In this document: in pieces, positions 1 to 10,717 of the stretch | Layout: every line of letters begins with the position of its first letter | Position numbering within the stretch: the stretch's first letter is position 1 | Assembly (NCBI GenBank): GCA_027886185.1 | Contig: WOAB01000563.1 | Span: 5,270,001-5,334,000 of the forward strand | From: Rheum nobile | Lineage: Eukaryota > Streptophyta > Magnoliopsida > Caryophyllales > Polygonaceae | DNA: 64,000 nt | Reading direction: 5' to 3' | The notes under the pieces: model-generated | Told to the model about the DNA's origin: nothing | The model's input: only the letters and a program-made list of their open reading frames with translations | Databases searched by the model: none | Made by a program: the position numbers and the translations under genes

Positions 1-424
1 TTCCCCAATAGTAGAGTGTGTTTCGAAATGATGAAATCATCTCCTTTCTTTATTTTTTTGTGATATAAATTTTAGAGCCCCAAGCCAAGATGAAAATTTT
101 GATCAATGTATCGTGATGTCAAATTGGACTAGATTTATTTCCTTTCCGTGAACATTTTCATATGTTCAAACCAAACGGGTCCCAAATAGTCAAGCGGTTA
201 TCCATTGTAATAACTTAAGTGTTTTCTCATATACTAAAACAACACTAATTATACACGTATCTATATGTATATATAATATTAATAGGTAAAAATATCAATG
301 GGTGGTCCTAAGAGAACATGAGAATGATACACATGCAAAACAAAGTATATGTGACGGTAAAAAACGGTACGACCATAATTTTTTCCAAAAATAAATGTGT
401 TTTCTTGAAATATATCCGCACAGG
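1..424. other. AT-rich intergenic, nothing recognised
   Basis: I see no convincing coding exon, terminal repeat or RNA gene here. Short open frames are AT-rich and lack recognisable domains. Confidence 0.5.
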
Positions 425-1260
425 GCGCACATGTCCCTGGAATGACTTGTGCATAAGATTTTGCTTGGTTGTGCATAAATATTGACCTAAGTGTTCATAT
501 ATAAAATTTTGTTTTGAGTGTGCATAAATAGTGACCTAAATGTGCATAAGTTTTTATTTTTGATTTAAAGTGTGCGTAAGTTTTTCCAGTGAAAATATGC
601 ATGGTTTTTGAACAATATATATGTAGATGACTTTGAAATGCATACGTTGTTACTAGAGTTGTCAAAATTTGATCCGACCCGATCCGCGTTTTCTGGGTTG
701 AGATCCGACCCGAAAAGTATTGGATCAAAAGTGACCCGACCCGTTCGACCCGAATATTTCTGGGTTGGGTCAACACAAATGTGTTTGTATTTTATATCTT
801 AAATATTATATTAGATTTTATTATTAAAATATTATATAATAACAATTTTTTGATTTATTATTTTTTTGTTTTAATTAAAATATTATTTTAATATTCATTT
901 TATAAAATTTTGACAAGGCGCTCTCGACCCGCTGGGTCAACACGAACCCGTACCTGACCCGCAACGACCCGACCCACAAATTTTGACTCGTAATTGACCC
1001 GATCCGGTACGCTTAAACCCGAACCCGACCCGTTTCACACCTCTAGTTGTTACCTAAATGGGTTGTTGAGCTGTGTTTGTAGGGCTTTCTAAAGTGCTTA
1101 AGTTTTTGTCTAAACATACATATAAATTGATTAAAACGTGCATATATTTTGTACTAGATATACATATATCATTTTTATTGAAAATGTGCATGACTTTTAT
1201 AAATGTGTGCATTACTTTTTGATATGCATAAATGACTAACCTAAAATAGTGCTCAAGCCC
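425..1260. repeat. Irregular TGTGCATAA-type repeat tract
   Basis: Copies of a TGTGCATAA(G)TTTTT-like word recur every 30-60 bases from about 430 to 600 and again from about 1085 to 1240, with variants such as GTGCTTAAG and TGTGCATGA. The two halves are one tract split by the hAT MITE at 654-1045. The words resemble the GATATGCAT-type satellite at 57400-60350, but I cannot show common origin. Confidence 0.45.
646..1053. mobile_element. hAT-type MITE with perfect 8-bp TSD
   Basis: The element proper is 654-1045 (392 bp). It is flanked by the direct repeat GTTGTTAC at 646-653 and 1046-1053, the 8-bp duplication expected of hAT elements. Both ends read inward as TAGAG(T/G)TGT(C/G)AAA. Next to each end lie many overlapping GACCCGACCCG words (670-760 and 925-1035). 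The centre is AT-rich and has no coding capacity, so the element is non-autonomous. Confidence 0.9.
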
Positions 1261-1497
1261 CGTGCATTTCTTTTCCAAAATTACGTGTTTTATATTTAAA
1301 ATACGGTTGTGTCGAATTTTTCAAGTTTATACCATTGAAAGGAAGGGGAGGTCCTTTCATTTCTTGGAGCTGCTTACGACGTTTATGTATAAATGACATG
1401 CACTCCATGACAAATAGCTGCCATCCGTTCCGGACAAACTTTTCCAAGATATATGATTCCCTTGCATAATTTATGGTGGTCTTACCTTTACATCATT

Positions 1498-1549
1498 ATA
1501 TACAAATGCACATCCTAAAAAAAAAAAAACTAGATGTGCATTTGTATAT
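1498..1549. repeat. Perfect 17-bp inverted repeat around an A-tract
   Basis: Arms 1498-1514 and 1533-1549 are exact reverse complements; the loop is mostly a 13-A run. It may be a small foldback element. The transcript would form a hairpin if the site is transcribed, which nothing here shows. Confidence 0.7.
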
Positions 1550-1559
1550 CAAATGAACA

Positions 1560-3024
1560 TCTTGTGAGCGCTTACGTGTTATAGTCAATGTTTAGGGGTC
1601 TTGATGTTGTATGAGTATTGAATTGTTTGATCGTGTTTCAAGCATGAGTTTATCTATATTGAATTACTCATATTTATTATGTAGTCATGATGTGTTGATA
1701 AATGATTGATGAATGATTGTGATTATGATAGTTTGTTGATAAAGGAGTGACGATTATGTGTGAATCTTGTTGAATATTTTTCACTTACATGTTGTAGTTT
1801 ATGTTTAGAGTCATGGACTATGCATGGGTATTATATCTTGGTTTACTCATGAGTATTAAATATGAAATTATGTATGAATATCTAACCTTGGATTGTGCAT
1901 ATTTATCAAATCTTAGATTATGCGTGAGTATTGAGCTTCAGATTATGGATGAATGTTGAGATAGTTGGTTGTGTCTTAAACATGTGCATATATATGTGTG
2001 TATTGAGCACTACATTGTCTTTATATGATGGGACGTGTCAATAAATGGATGTTGATTGTGTTAACATGAGATGTTGATGAGGATATGATGATCATATGGA
2101 TGAACCTTGTTGTATGGTTGATTAGAAGTAAAATGATATGTTGATTGAAATGTAGTATGATATACATGCGGGTAAGGATGGTTCTGATCCCAAATGGTTT
2201 TAAACTAATTTCTATTGATATACTCCTCGATAGAGGGCTCCAACCGGGTGGAGCGGTTCAAGAGAGTACTTTATCATTTTAGGGAAGGCCGGGTCACCTA
2301 GCTAGTGACGCCGTTCCCGACCCATTGGTAGAGGTGATAATACCTGCTATGTGGGTTCAGAAGGTACCTTCGTGTCCAAGACATGCTTGGACATGTTTTG
2401 GAAAACATTTTCGTACTTGGATTTTTAAATGAGTATATAGATTTTGAATGATCTCTTTAAAGTTTTGGACATGTGGCTGGATTGGAAATTGATTGAAGTT
2501 CCTGTGATCTAGCATTGGATTGTTTGTGAGCATGATATGTATCCTTGGAAGATATGGTAATGTGACCTCTAGAGTTGATAATACACTCTTGTTGTGACTC
2601 TTCTAACTGTAACTTTTTCTGCATATTTGTATGTATGTGAAGTAACACCCTCATGTATGTCATGATCATTTGTAACTTTCCTATCATGTTTCACCGTCAT
2701 TAATCCCACATATCCGCATATATGTAGATAATACTTTATTAATGTATCATGTTTAGCTGTAATATTTCTTGCATATTTTTAAGTGTGTATATAATGCATT
2801 ATTGTTGTAACATGTTCATATGTGCCTTTGCATGTGTATTTATGATCCCTTGCTTGTATTATTGCCCGTATTAGGTTGATTATATAGCTCGCTAGTCTGG
2901 TTGGAGCTAGACTAACCCCTATTATCGTGGGGGCTGGCTATGTCTTATATACTCTTCCACTCAAGAGCGGTGTGGATGTCATTAGACAAGATGGACATGA
3001 TTTTAGGACTAATGGTGTGGGTGA
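1560..3024. other. Unassigned, LTR-like low-complexity region
   Basis: No coding exon is evident. Many ATGAGTATT/GTTGAT words occur (1600-2160), followed by a GC-richer block at 2180-2420 with CCGGGTGGAGCGGTTC and GGCCGGGTCACC. The texture resembles LTR or untranslated sequence of a Ty3/gypsy element, but I found no matching partner, primer site or coding region. The CACTA element at 3028 is inserted at its right edge. Confidence 0.3.
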
Positions 3025-3045
3025 CTTCACTAGTACAAAATATAG

Positions 3046-3330
3046 GGCCGGACCGCGGTTCTTTAGAATGGGTAACCACGGTTTACTGTCTGTGGTTGTT
3101 CTCGGCGCGGTCCGACTCTCGGACCACGTTTTACTGAAACTGTGGTAAGTCGGACCGCGGTTTTCCGAACCGTGGTAACCAATACCGGACTGCGGTTCAC
3201 AAAACCGTGGTAAACATCCGCACCGCGGTTCACTACAACCGTGGTAAACAATAGTTGATCGCGGTTCTCCTCAAACCGTGGTAAAATTGTCGGACCGCGG
3301 TTAGTTCAAAACCGTGGTCTGGTTTTATTT
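3046..3330. repeat. CACTA subterminal repeat array (left)
   Basis: About seven alternating copies of GGACCGCGGTTC and AACC(G/A)(T/C)GGTAA at roughly 30-40 bp spacing. The matching right array lies at 4933-5110 with AAACCGCGGTCCG words. Subterminal arrays of this kind are the usual transposase-binding regions of CACTA elements; the binding itself is inferred. Confidence 0.8.
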
Positions 3331-3543
3331 TATTTTTTTTAAAATACACCACGTTTTCTAACAACTGCGTTTTTTTTTTAAATCCGTATATTATACGGCT
3401 TAATATTCCTGATAACACATTGGTTTTCCCTGATTTTCCCACAACACAAACGCGATCATAAGCAAAATATTCCTAATATGTATCATTGCCATTGTCTACA
3501 TACAAGAAGATCCATAGTCTAGATAGGTACTTGCAAAAAAAAA

Positions 3544-4916
3544 TCAGTAGTACTTGTCCTTAATACATCCTAAGTAATAAGACTCATGGTTCTCCCTGAT
3601 ATCCTGAAATATAAAACTGTAACCTACAGACCCATGATGTCTCCATTTGTCATTTGAGTTCCTATTTGAAGCCACTTCCTTTGGCTCAAGAGGAAGAACT
3701 CTTTTCGAGCCGTCCAAAGCAACCTCAAGAACAATATTCTCTTCCAAGGTTGGCCTTGGCTGAGCAGGAAAAGGTTTCTCAATGTGCTTTGACTGAGAGC
3801 TGGCTGAAGAGGAGGACCTATTTGAACCCACCTTAACACTTTGATGGGCGTCTCATGAGCTTGATTTCTTGCCTAGCTCGTTAACTTTGTTGCCCTCAGT
3901 AGATTTGGATGCTGATGTCAAACATTTGACAAGTTGTTTGACCTCCTCTTTGATTGTAAATGTTGATGTTGCTAAGCCATTGTTCTCTTCTTCTTGGGTA
4001 TCTACACTAGAAGCTCCTGCCTTGGTACCAAATTTTGATGCTTCTCCGGTGTTAAATTCGGACGTAGATGTTCCTTTGAGCTTAGCATCTGCCTGAGAAT
4101 CAGCGTGATGTTTTGCCAATTCCTCTCCATGAATCTCGTAGGACGGATCAATCAACAACAAGAGTCGATTTGGCGTCTCTTCACGACAATCAACGGGTTC
4201 TGAGAATGCAACATTGTCCATGTCAGGATCATTGTAATGGTTCTAAGTCGTCCGGATTGGAGTAGCAAGTCTTGCACGATGATGCTTGATGACTCTGAGA
4301 AGATCCAGCAGTATAGCTTCCTGTAAAAACAGCAGTTACCCTAAAAAACATGCAAAATTATAAGAAGTAATGATACTGCATTTGCAGGTCCAACTACAAC
4401 TCCAACCTTAGATTAGTCTGGTTCATTTAAAATGCCACTTCCTTACCTTCACGCATATGTATTCCTCATGGTGCAGAGTCTTCACGAAACAGGATACAAG
4501 TATCTGTTAACTAATTGTCAAATTAGAAAATATAATCAATTCCAGTCTTCATGAATATTTTTTGTTTTACACAGAATGATGTTGTAAGAAAGCTTAAGAA
4601 TACTTACTGTAAGAGCTTGATTTACAGGGTTAACGTTGTCGAAGAATACGCGTATGTGCAGCTTTTGCTGCTCGACTTGAGGATTCTCGGCCAGGACCTT
4701 CCGCATGTCAGCAACAATAATCTGCACAGCAGGAGTCCGTGTGAAAAAGAAAGAAAAAGAAGAAGCAAGAGATCTGATCCAAATGACAGTCTTTTCATAG
4801 TGTTAACTGAGACTAGTCACATTTATCTTATTGACATCCAAGTGGCTGATTGCAAGACTAGCTCTGACACGCCAGTGAGTTTTCTGACTGAGGTTCCTCA
4901 TAACATTCATTGTGAA
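3544..4916 (-). pseudogene. Captured C-terminal exons of an MSL2/MSL3-like mechanosensitive channel
   Basis: Four minus-strand exons join with proper GT/AG borders and constant phase: 4821-4916, 4608-4721, 4447-4503 and 4320 down to about 3544. Translations hold family-typical stretches: NLSQKTHWRVRASLAISHLD, ADMRKVLAENPQVEQQ, LVSCFVKTLHHEEYICVKEA, LLDLLRVIKHHRARLATPIR, then an acidic/Ser-rich tail ending with NIVLEVALDGSKR. I recognise these as the soluble C-terminal part of plastid MscS-like channels, which relieve hypo-osmotic stress in plastid envelopes. The pore helices are absent. In-frame stops occur near 4244 (TAG where Gln is expected) and at 3853-3855 (TGA), so no functional protein is expected. 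Introns are retained, so capture was from genomic DNA, not cDNA. Family call confident; MSL2 versus MSL3 undecided. Confidence 0.85.
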
Positions 4917-5134
4917 CTTGTGGGTTGGAATGTAATATGGAAACCGCGGTCCGTGTTTATCAGTTATCCCGGTTGACATATATATGGAAACCGCGGTCCG
5001 ATATTTATTTAATATAAAAAAATCCTTTACACAATGATTTACGAATAACAGTGGTCCGTATATTTTCTTTACCCCGGTTTCTTAAATCCGCTCCAAAAAT
5101 AGTGCGGTTAATTCTCTTTTTTATACTAGTGCTT

Positions 5135-5365
5135 GGGGTCAATTCTATTTTAAAAGTTTTAGATCTCTTCGTTTATTTCATTTCTGGTGCGATAAATGTT
5201 GTTTTTGCTGAACTGTTTTATATTCGAGATTTAAGTTATCATTTTTATTATCCTAATCACTATAGAGTTTTATTTTTATAAAGTTGTATTCATATGACCA
5301 AAACTTGGTTTATGATGGATTTAGAAATTGTGTTTATGCATAACCACCACATCTATGTTATATAT
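5135..5365. other. AT-rich spacer, nothing recognised
   Basis: Sequence right of the CACTA insertion. It continues the flank interrupted at 3027 but shows no domain, terminal repeat or gene. Confidence 0.4.
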
Positions 5366-5560
5366 ATATATATTTTTTTTTTGAAGTGCAATGTTAATAT
5401 CATTAAAGGTAATTAGAACTATTAGCTTACAAGTGAGCAGAGAACAAAAAAAAGAAAACACCTAGAAGATACTAGGTATTACAATGAAAATCTTCTTATT
5501 CCTAATGACTTGTGGACCCTGCGGAATCCATGGCACTATAACACCTCAATTTTAGGCTGT
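5366..5560 (-). mobile_element. 3' end of a LINE (non-LTR retrotransposon)
   Basis: Read on the minus strand, this is a T-rich 3' untranslated-like sequence ending in a run of about ten A (plus-strand T-run at 5371-5380) after CATTGCACTTC. That is the shape of a 5'-truncated plant L1-type insertion. No coding domain is left, so the class is inferred from the tail only. Confidence 0.4.
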
Positions 5561-6094
5561 TACAAAAATGCATATCTTGTTACATACAAAATGCACATTC
5601 TTAAAAAACATATGTCTAGAAAAAATGTTCAAAAAAGCAAAAAAAAAGTGATGAAGTTCTTGTGACATTGTCACGTGTCAGCGTAAAAATGGTTCTTACC
5701 GTTCTCATACAGGAGGTGGAGTGTTCTCACCCAAACCCCCTATGAATATATCCTAATTATTCTTATGGTGTCATATCCCAATGTTTAGGATTTAAGAACC
5801 CGTTTTAATTTAACTTCGTCTTTTTTTAAAGTTCATGGATGTTCATGGTCGCAAACATTACCCTCTCCATCACCTTCCCCATATAGCCTTTAATTCTTCG
5901 TCCATGTCTCCATTTTCTTGCGGGAACTAAAAATCATCACCGTCCTCATCTCTGCTAATTTTCCATTACCGTCGGACAATCATCCTCATATACTTTTTTC
6001 CATTTATCTTTTTTGTAGATTTTTTCATTGGATTCCACGTGCACCAAATTTATTATTTATTCTTTTGGTGACTAAGTTTTTTAATTTGACATAA
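5560..6094. other. Intergenic with pyrimidine-rich TE-like block
   Basis: No gene is seen. From 5855 to 5995 the sequence is rich in CTCCATC/CCCCAT/CCGTC words, like the block at 53270-53560 near peptide gene 2. Such words are common in some hAT-derived MITEs, but I could not find ends or target duplications. Confidence 0.3.
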
Positions 6095-6403
6095 ATTAGG
6101 TCAGTTGTTAAACTTGTAATTGTATTCAATTATAATGTATTACTTCATTTAATTTCATAAAAACTAATCTTGAATCTTTAAGATATATTATCAATATTTT
6201 TCCTGAAAATCGCAATAGGGGAAGGTGAAGAACGGACTGAGAACAATTTAGGTCAATTATTAAACTTGTAACTGTATTCAATTATAATGTATTAATTTAA
6301 TTTCATAAAAACTAATCTTAAATATTAAATGTTTAAGATATATAATCAATATTTTTCCTGAAAATCGCATTAAGGCCGGGTGGAGAACGGATTGGAGACA
6401 ATT
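6095..6403. repeat. Tandem duplication, two copies of about 153 bp
   Basis: Copy 1 (about 6095-6247) and copy 2 (about 6248-6403) share TTAGGTCA, ATTAAACTTGTAA, TTCAATTATAATGTATTA and TTTTTCCTGAAAATCGCA in order. They differ by scattered substitutions and small indels, so the duplication is not recent. Confidence 0.75.
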
Positions 6404-6969
6404 TTCTATGTCCGGTCCTCGTATAAGGAATTGTTTGCTTCTCATATTCGTCCCAACTCCCAACTTATTTACATTATTCTCGTTTATATGATGAGAATTT
6501 TCAGTGAATTTCGGGGAATCTCTAATATAGATTTTACACAATTTTGTGTATGGTTATTGAAGTTTGAGGAAAATACGTTGCAGACGAGTCTTAGAAATGT
6601 ACATTGGAACATTGGGATTTTAAGTTGTCATAGCTGATCATTCATTATAACCGGTATTTCCTATGATTGATTTAGAACTATTTTTGTTTTCCAAACTACA
6701 TACGTTTATGGACCATACATCAATAATACCAGATTTTTCCGTTGGCATCATGAAATGGTTGTAATCCAATTTCGACGTTAGAAATAAGAATCCTATTGAT
6801 AAATATTAATTCTATATTTTGAGGATGTAAATAGAACAATTGTACCATTTGTACGTATCTCGCATGAAATGTACATAAAAATTGACGCTAAGAAATTGAC
6901 CAATTTAAACTTGAACTTCTTATTATACATCATGTACTCATATTTCACTTGCATACATATATTATCAAC
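6404..6969. other. AT-rich intergenic, nothing recognised
   Basis: Downstream of peptide gene 1. Short open frames on both strands lack recognisable domains and look fortuitous. Confidence 0.4.
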
Positions 6970-7127
6970 ATACATATTAATGAAAATTCAATGCCCAAAA
7001 ATAAATAAAATACAATAATAGCTAGGTGATATGCAAATACAAGTAGTAAAATGCGACATATGTATTATGTAGATTTCCGGTGAGATCGGTATCAAATGAA
7101 GTAATTAATATCAATTGTAAATATCCA

Positions 7128-7337
7128 TCAACAACCGTGGAAGAAGGATGGTGGGCAGGACGGAGTAGATGGTGGAGCCCTTGGAAGCATATGGAGAAGC
7201 GTTCCGTCGTACCTACTAAGCCATTTGGTTGCTCCGCCCAACGGCCTAGAGGCTAATCCAACTTGTGATACACATAAAACGCAGACGACGAGAAGGATGA
7301 GAGCAAGAACAACTTTGTTAGGGGCAATTGATGCCAT
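7128..7337 (-). CDS. Small secreted peptide precursor 1 (two-Cys, Pro-rich C-terminus)
   Basis: Single-exon gene, 69 residues, of a family I cannot name. Residues 1-29 are a classical signal peptide: Lys8, then a hydrophobic stretch 9-23, with likely cleavage after Gly-Leu-Ala29. The predicted mature part (30-69) starts Ser-Arg-Pro-Leu-Gly-Gly, has the core RYDGTLLHML (42-51) and ends RAPPSTPSCPPSFFHGC with Cys61 and Cys69, which could close an 8-residue step loop. It differs from gene 3 at 10 of 69 positions, and residues 39-59 are identical. The start is the only Met before the signal peptide. A conserved TATA box lies at 7461-7467. A secreted signalling or defence peptide is the likely role. 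Proline-rich IDA-like peptides and two-Cys CTNIP/SCREW phytocytokines are possible analogies; neither signature is clearly present. Confidence 0.8.
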   Translation of the reverse strand: MASIAPNKVVLALILLVVCVLCVSQVGLASRPLGGATKWLSRYDGTLLHMLPRAPPSTPSCPPSFFHGC

Positions 7338-7454
7338 ATGGTTGTGTCTAATATACTAATTTGAGTTAATTGGTTTGGGATTTGGGTCTTTAATTTGAAG
7401 ATTTGGATTGAAATTGTTATTAATGTGATGAGGATTTTGGTGAGTGAAATGTAT

Positions 7455-7600
7455 GCTCATATTTATACACAAAACAACGTAAGAAAATGGAGATGACTCT
7501 AAGAGCATTGTTCAATTCAAAGATATTTGGGTCAAAATTGCTTGTATAGATCGAGATCACATTTTTTTATGTTTTGACTAGGAATTGGTCATAATTAAGA
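7455..7600 (-). promoter_or_regulatory. Conserved promoter of peptide gene 1
   Basis: On the minus strand a TATAAAT box (7461-7467) lies about 125 bp upstream of the ATG. Further up are TTGACC (7530-7535, minus) and TTGACT (7574-7579, plus), both matching the W-box core bound by WRKY factors. The same two motifs in the same order and orientation precede genes 2 and 3. Elicitor-type regulation is inferred from this alone. Confidence 0.6.
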
Positions 7601-8837
7601 AATTGTACACTTCTTTTACGTTCATGCAGATAGTAAATAAAAGGTAAATATCTTGTGATGAAAAGTCGCGTGCACAAGTATTACAATTTGTTTAACATGC
7701 ATAAACCATAAAAAGAAAAAGAATCCCAATCTATTTAAACGAGGGAAAAATGATCTTTTCAGTAGGACATTTGTGTTTTATATCCATCGCCTGTATAAAT
7801 TCATTGAGTTATAGCAACAACAACGTATCACGAACAGATACATCTTAACTTCTGAATAATATAATACAGGGACAAATTGATATGTATACGGCAGCTACGT
7901 ACCACATAGCAAAGGAAATCGTGAGTTTTTTATTTTTACATGTCAAGTGTATTGGTATCTAAATTGTAAGAAACAAGTAAAATAGCTTTTATTGTATTAT
8001 GATATTTGAAATGTTTTATAAAAAATCTTATTAGCTATGGTCTTGCCAAAGTTTTATTGGAAATGAAATTTGAATGGTTCTCAATCGTCTAAGCATCCGC
8101 GAGATATATACGTATCCACTTGATTGATAACTATATAGATCGGTCGTATAAATATACTTACCTAACTTTTTAAGGAAGTCACAGTTCAAACAAAGTTCAT
8201 GGAAGCTAGCTAGTCTTGTACAGTGCAACTTGACCTCCCTTGCATTTATTTCTGGACTGCCAGGAAATTTCATCAGTTAACAGAAAAAAATCATCATTTT
8301 GACCGAAAAAAAAAGAAAAGAAAATTTTCATCATTGGAAGTCATAAATATATATTAAATATCGATCCATAGTACGTACGTACGCGCATACGAAAGACCAA
8401 ATAGTTTTTGTTGCTAGAATAAGTGAATATAATATCACCAATATTTATTTTTTGGGAAGAAAATATCACTAGTCTATATGGAGCTTTAACTACTTATTTA
8501 TATATGAGAGGTGCTAGTTACGCTGAATTTTTTTTTATTAAATAAGCTCAACTACTCACGCATGCAGAAAGCGAGAGCGAGAGCTGATGCACGCCTACAC
8601 GAAGCGGGAGCGAGACCCAATGAACGAGTATCGGTATCAAAAGATCTCGCTCACGCTTTGCATGAGCGAGACACTTTTTCATATTAAGTGACAAAGAGTC
8701 ACGCACTCGCAAAGCGGGAGCGTGAGCGAGGCCCTAGTGATTTTCGACCGTTGGAAATTTTGTCTATAAAACCCGAACTTTACATCACAAAATTTACACC
8801 ATCTAAACCTTTTCAAAAGAAATTTGGAAGTTAAAAA

Positions 8838-10683
8838 ATGTCAAGGAATGATGGAGTTTCGGTACAAGGAGAAGATGTTGAGAATAATGAAACTGAAGAG
8901 GTATTTATTATTTAAAATTTTAATTTATTTTGTTTTTCGTTTTTAGTTAAATAATACAGTACCGTTGCTATACAGTTTAATTTTCTATACTTAGTGTAGA
9001 TACTAATTTATATAGTTTTTGTTTTTGTTTTTTTAATTATATGATGTAGTTCATTTTCATACACTTAGTGTAGCTATTACATTATGTAGTTTATTTCATT
9101 AAGCTTAGCACGTCTATTAAATTAGTGTAATTGTTAAATTATGTAGATCATTTTGATATACTTAGTATAATTATTAAAGTATGTAGTTCAATTTTGATAT
9201 ACTTAGCGCGTCTATTAAATTATGTAGTTCAATTGTTAAATTATGTAGCTATTACATTATGTAGTTTGTTTTGATATACTTAGCGCGTCTATTAAATTAC
9301 TTATATCATGTAGTTCATTTGTATATACTCGGTGTAGCTATTATAATTATATGATGTAGTTCATTTTGATATACTTAGTATAACTATTTCGGTATGACTT
9401 GTAAGTAGATATGTACTTAATTAAATGTTAACAGTGTAAGGATGACTCATTGTATTGTTTATCTAAACAATGAAACATATTGTGAATAGGTACGCACGAG
9501 AGATTACTCGGAGGACTTTTCCGTAGACTTGGTGTGGGATAGTCGAGAGGAAATGATTAAATGGGTTAAACAAAAGGGTCGGGAATTGATGATGATTATT
9601 GTCATTCAAAACTCAAATCTTAGAAGGGTAAAGATGAGTTGCGAGCAATTCGGTAAGTATAAACCTAAAAACATCAAGGGGATGAGAACCAACACAAACA
9701 AGTGCAACTGTCCATTTCTGGTAACTGGGTTTAGGGTGAGTAGAGATTCAGAAACAAGGACAAAAAGATGGGGGAGCTTAGTGTCATTAACGGACACCAC
9801 AACCATGACCTTCCTACTAGTTTCCTTGGGCATGCATATATGGGTCGAATGAACTCAGACCAGGAGGGCATGGTTAGGAGATGGACAAATATGAAAGTGA
9901 TGCCAAGGTGTATTATTTCTGAGCTTTCTGAATCAATTCCCCGAAAATGTGACATGCGTCAAACAAATCAACAACTTCAAGCGGAAGATTCAATTCGAGG
10001 GGCGTGGAGATTTGACGGTAACCCAATGGACGCTAACATTCTTGAAAAAACAAGGGTAACAAGTGTATCATAGGAGGGATAAGCAAACTGATGAAGTGGA
10101 TATCTTATTATTTGCCAACCCAAAGTCACTACACTTGTTGAAGCTATTCCCCTATGTCGTTGTTGTTGACAGCACATACAAGACTAATAGGTGCGTATTT
10201 AATGAATTTTAATATTTAATATTTTTTGTTATTTATACAATCATATTAAGACTTGTTATATGTATAGGTATGGCATGGTTTTGGTTGAGATTGTTGGTTT
10301 TTCCTCCACCGGCAAGACGTTCAACATTGCATATGCATTTACTAAAGGGGAAGACATACCTCATTACGTTTTTATCATGGAAAGTCTGGAGAAAATATAT
10401 ACGTATGTGGGAGAAAAGCCAACGGCCATAGTGACTGATCGAGAAATCGCTCTCATCACTGCAATTGGAGAAGTTTTTCGGAGATACGGTGAAACACCTT
10501 TTGTGTTGGGTGCACATTAAACACAATATTGAATCATATGCTCTCACCGTCCTCAAGGCCAAGGATAGCGCCGACGCTTTTGTAGATAAATGTTGGGGGT
10601 TGTTTTTGTCAAGCACGGAGGAAACGTACGAAATGAGACTCCAACAGATAAATGTTGGGGGTTGTTTTAGCCCTTATTTTTAA
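8838..10683 (+). pseudogene. MULE transposase, frameshifted
   Basis: Exon 1 is 8838-8900 (ATG at 8838), exon 2 is 9490-10190 and exon 3 starts at 10268; borders are GT/AG and phases fit. Exon 2 holds a WRKY-GCM1/FAR1-like zinc finger (CNCPF, then INGHHNHDL) and the start of the transposase core (VVVDSTYKTN). Exon 3 continues with LVEIVGFSSTGKTFNIAYAF, AIVTDRE and LCWVHIKHNIES, typical of the MULE DDE domain; two of the acidic residues are visible. Frameshifts are needed near 9760-9772, about 10055-10075 and about 10475-10500. The third acidic residue and the C-terminal SWIM finger are not found. Cut-and-paste activity is lost. Confidence 0.8.
9045..9400 (+). repeat. Minisatellite in the first MULE intron
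   Basis: Six or more degenerate copies of a 45-60 bp unit containing ATGTAGTTCATTTTGATATA, CTTAG(T/C)G(T/C) and TCTATTAAATTA. The array fills most of the 589-bp intron. Confidence 0.7.
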
Positions 10684-10717
10684 TATCTTATACTAATTTC
10701 TTTTTTTTGTAAAATAG

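Larger units (their letters stand above)
3028..5131. mobile_element. CACTA (En/Spm) element carrying captured gene exons
   Basis: The ends are CACTAGTACAAAA at 3028 and its near-exact inverse ending at 5131. The 3-bp target duplication CTT sits at 3025-3027 and 5132-5134. Both subterminal regions hold repeated GGACCGCGGTT / AACCGTGGTAA words in both orientations, the arrangement CACTA transposases bind. I see no TNPA/TNPD-like transposase in its 2104 bp; the middle holds exons of an MSL channel gene on the minus strand. It is therefore a non-autonomous, gene-capturing ('Pack-CACTA'-like) element. Boundary evidence is strong. Confidence 0.9.
6970..8437 (-). repeat. Segmental duplication, arm 1 (inverted versus 61822-63760)
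   Basis: Read on the minus strand, this segment is colinear with the plus strand at 61822-63760. Anchors in order: AGTGAATATAATATC, TACGTACGTACGCGCATACG, a block containing CTTCCATGAACT, a block with ATCAATCAAGT, CCAATTCCTAGTCAAAA, the TATA region, peptide gene 1, and 3' sequence with ATTTGATACCGATCTCACC. The other arm carries a 584-bp MITE that is absent here. The arm therefore preserves an empty site and shows that promoter, coding and 3' sequence were duplicated together. Confidence 0.85.

Noticed and set aside
7128..7337. Assignment of the peptides to the IDA/IDL family from the LPRAPPSTPS stretch
   Set aside because: The Pro-Pro-Ser core is superficially alike, but the terminal Arg-His-Asn of IDA is missing and the two cysteines are conserved instead. 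Kept as unknown family.
8031..8273. 80-codon minus-strand frame shared with arm 2
   Set aside because: The conserved block is part of the segmental duplication, but the frame is not kept in the other arm (stop codons near 61993 and 62035), so coding is unlikely.
9045..9400. CRISPR-like array
   Set aside because: Repeat units are degenerate with no unique regular spacers, and this is a plant intron.
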